The translations under genes were made by a program, and so were the position numbers. Below are positions 62,804 through 64,000 of a DNA stretch of 64,000 nt, piece after piece. The DNA is from Alphaproteobacteria bacterium. Lineage in GTDB: Bacteria > Pseudomonadota > Alphaproteobacteria > UBA828. Where the stretch lies: contig JAJDVB010000085.1 of NCBI GenBank assembly GCA_022826345.1, forward strand, positions 1-64,000, read 5' to 3'. Each line of letters opens with the position of its first letter. The stretch's first letter is position 1. The notes under the pieces were generated by a model that was not told the origin of the DNA, did not search any database, and worked only from the letters and a program-made list of their open reading frames with translations.

Positions 62804-64000
62804 ATGACCAAGGCGATACGACTCCGCTCCAAATGGAAATGGGCGGTTGTGCCATTAACTCTCGCGGCAGTGGCCTTGTTTACGAACACCGATGCGGCCG
62901 CAGAGGACCCGATCAAGATCTGCGTGATTGACGATCATTCCGGCGACTTTGCGCTGATCGTGAAGCCAAAGACGCTCGGTTACGAGACCGCAATCAAGGA
63001 AATCAACGATGCAGGCGGCGTACTGGGTCGCCAGCTCGAGATGGTCTTTTACGACGGCCAGTCCGACGTCAAGAGGCATCAGGAACTCGCGCAAAAGTGC
63101 ATCCTGGATGACGAAGTGGACGTCATCATGGCCGGCGCGACCAGCTCCGCGCGCGAGGCTGCACGCGCGGTAGCGGTCGAGAACGAGGTGATTTACTGGC
63201 ACAACAACCAGGGCGAAGGCGGAATTGCCGACAAGTACTCGTTCTTCACCGGGCCCATTCCGGAGCAGCAAATCCTCACCGGCGTCAGTTACATGATCGA
63301 GAAGTACGGGCCCAAGATGTACATCCTGGCCGCGGACTATGGCTTCGGTCAGGTGAGCGCTTTGTGGACACATGCCGCCGCCGGTCTTTACGGCGGAGAG
63401 GTGGTCGGCGAGGAGTTCATTCCGCTCGGAAACTCCGACTTTGCCGCGACGATCGCGAACATTCAGAAAGCAAAGCCCGATTTCGGCGTCTTCTATCTAG
63501 TGGGCGGTGCTCAGTACAACTACTACCCGCAGGCCGCCGCCGCCGGCGCGAACATTCCGGCGGTTTCGACCGTGAACGTGCAGCAGGGATACGAGCACAA
63601 GCGCTACCCGCCGCCGGCTCTGGTCGACATGTACATCCCCTTCGGGTTCGTCGAGGAGACGCCGACGGATTCGGCGCGCGCGTTCGTCGAGAAGGCGCGG
63701 GCGATCAATCCGGACGAGCCCTACATCAACCAGATGACGCGTTGTGCCTATGTCGCCATCCACCTCATGGCGCTGGCGTGGGAGCGGGCTGGAACGACCG
63801 AGACGCAGGCCACCATCGCGGCGCTCGAGTCAGGGCTCTCCTTCGATGCACCCGAAGGGCCGGTCTTCCTCGATCCCGCGACGCACCATCTGACCATGGA
63901 TATCAGGATGGGGCGCGTGAACGAGAACCACGAGCTCGAGTTCGTTCACGACTTCGGCGCCATCGAGCCCTGGTGGCTCAGGACTCTCGGCGTCAACCTG
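62804..64000 (+). CDS. ABC transporter substrate-binding protein (partial, 3' end cut by window)
   Basis: Periplasmic Leu/Ile/Val- or urea/amide-type binding protein (Peripla_BP_6). Signal peptide with AVVPLTLAAVALFTNTDAAA, then IKICVIDDHSGDFALIVKPKTLGYETAIKEIN and GGVLGRQLEMVFYDGQSDVKRHQELAQ. It is closest in style to UrtA/FmdD-like proteins. Almost 400 codons are visible without a stop, so only a short C-terminal part is missing. GGGAGG lies seven bases before the ATG. It follows the amidase by 106 bases. Confidence 0.92.
   Translation, partial: MTKAIRLRSKWKWAVVPLTLAAVALFTNTDAAAEDPIKICVIDDHSGDFALIVKPKTLGYETAIKEINDAGGVLGRQLEMVFYDGQSDVKRHQELAQKCILDDEVDVIMAGATSSAREAARAVAVENEVIYWHNNQGEGGIADKYSFFTGPIPEQQILTGVSYMIEKYGPKMYILAADYGFGQVSALWTHAAAGLYGGEVVGEEFIPLGNSDFAATIANIQKAKPDFGVFYLVGGAQYNYYPQAAAAGANIPAVSTVNVQQGYEHKRYPPPALVDMYIPFGFVEETPTDSARAFVEKARAINPDEPYINQMTRCAYVAIHLMALAWERAGTTETQATIAALESGLSFDAPEGPVFLDPATHHLTMDIRMGRVNENHELEFVHDFGAIEPWWLRTLGVNL

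Overview
The window is a GC-rich stretch of an alphaproteobacterial chromosome. The main evidence is the complete division and cell wall (dcw) cluster ending ftsZ-lpxC, an adenosylcobalamin-dependent (class II) ribonucleotide reductase, MlaA/MlaC, a class A RNase P RNA, and many FMN- or NAD-dependent catabolic enzymes. The gene mix fits a Rhodospirillales-like heterotroph with broad amide, hydantoin and sugar-acid catabolism. The species cannot be named from the sequence alone. No rRNA, tRNA, CRISPR array, transposase or prophage was recognised.

Left part (1-18.8 kb): a hydantoinase/oxoprolinase A gene cut by the left edge, dusA, an SDR dehydrogenase, a string of nested intergenic hairpins, a DUF2125 protein, and nrdJ. 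nrdJ is split by a 375-residue LAGLIDADG intein placed directly before the radical cysteine. Then come plsC-like and ydcF-like genes, an MJ0042-type zinc-ribbon membrane protein, lysA with a 50-residue LptM lipoprotein gene upstream, argH, fdhD, a CobW GTPase without a standard start codon, and several small enzymes.

Central part (17.8-38.4 kb): on the minus strand, in transcription order, mraZ-rsmH-ftsL-ftsI-murE-murF-mraY-murD-ftsW-murG-murC-murB-ddl-ftsQ-ftsA-ftsZ-lpxC. Most junctions overlap by 4-14 bases. The mraZ leader holds five TGG-type pentamers at exact 10-base spacing (an MraZ operator) and, further out, a LexA-like GTTC-N7-GTTC site. Next to it lie rnpB and a peptidoglycan amidase, so this is a cell-envelope locus. 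MurE carries the DNPR meso-diaminopimelate motif, which matches lysA nearby.

Right part (39-64 kb): a DMT exporter, a DjlA-like co-chaperone, an EF-G-like GTPase with altered G motifs, mlaA-mlaC (outer-membrane lipid asymmetry), an LLM flavin enzyme, a zinc-ribbon / GlpC-like Fe-S / DUF3501 operon, a methyltransferase, and a PIN toxin-antitoxin pair. A tightly packed operon (LLM monooxygenase, D-hydantoinase, N-carbamoyl-D-amino-acid hydrolase, hydantoin racemase) contains the enzymes of the classical hydantoin-to-amino-acid route. It is divergent from a Gfo/Idh/MocA dehydrogenase followed by an XRE-cupin regulator. An enolase-superfamily gene lies beside the last 31 codons of a deleted TRAP transporter subunit. 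A lower-GC B12-binding radical SAM (DUF4070) gene follows. The window ends with an amide uptake and hydrolysis cluster: LivF-type ATPase, amidase, and a substrate-binding protein cut by the right edge.
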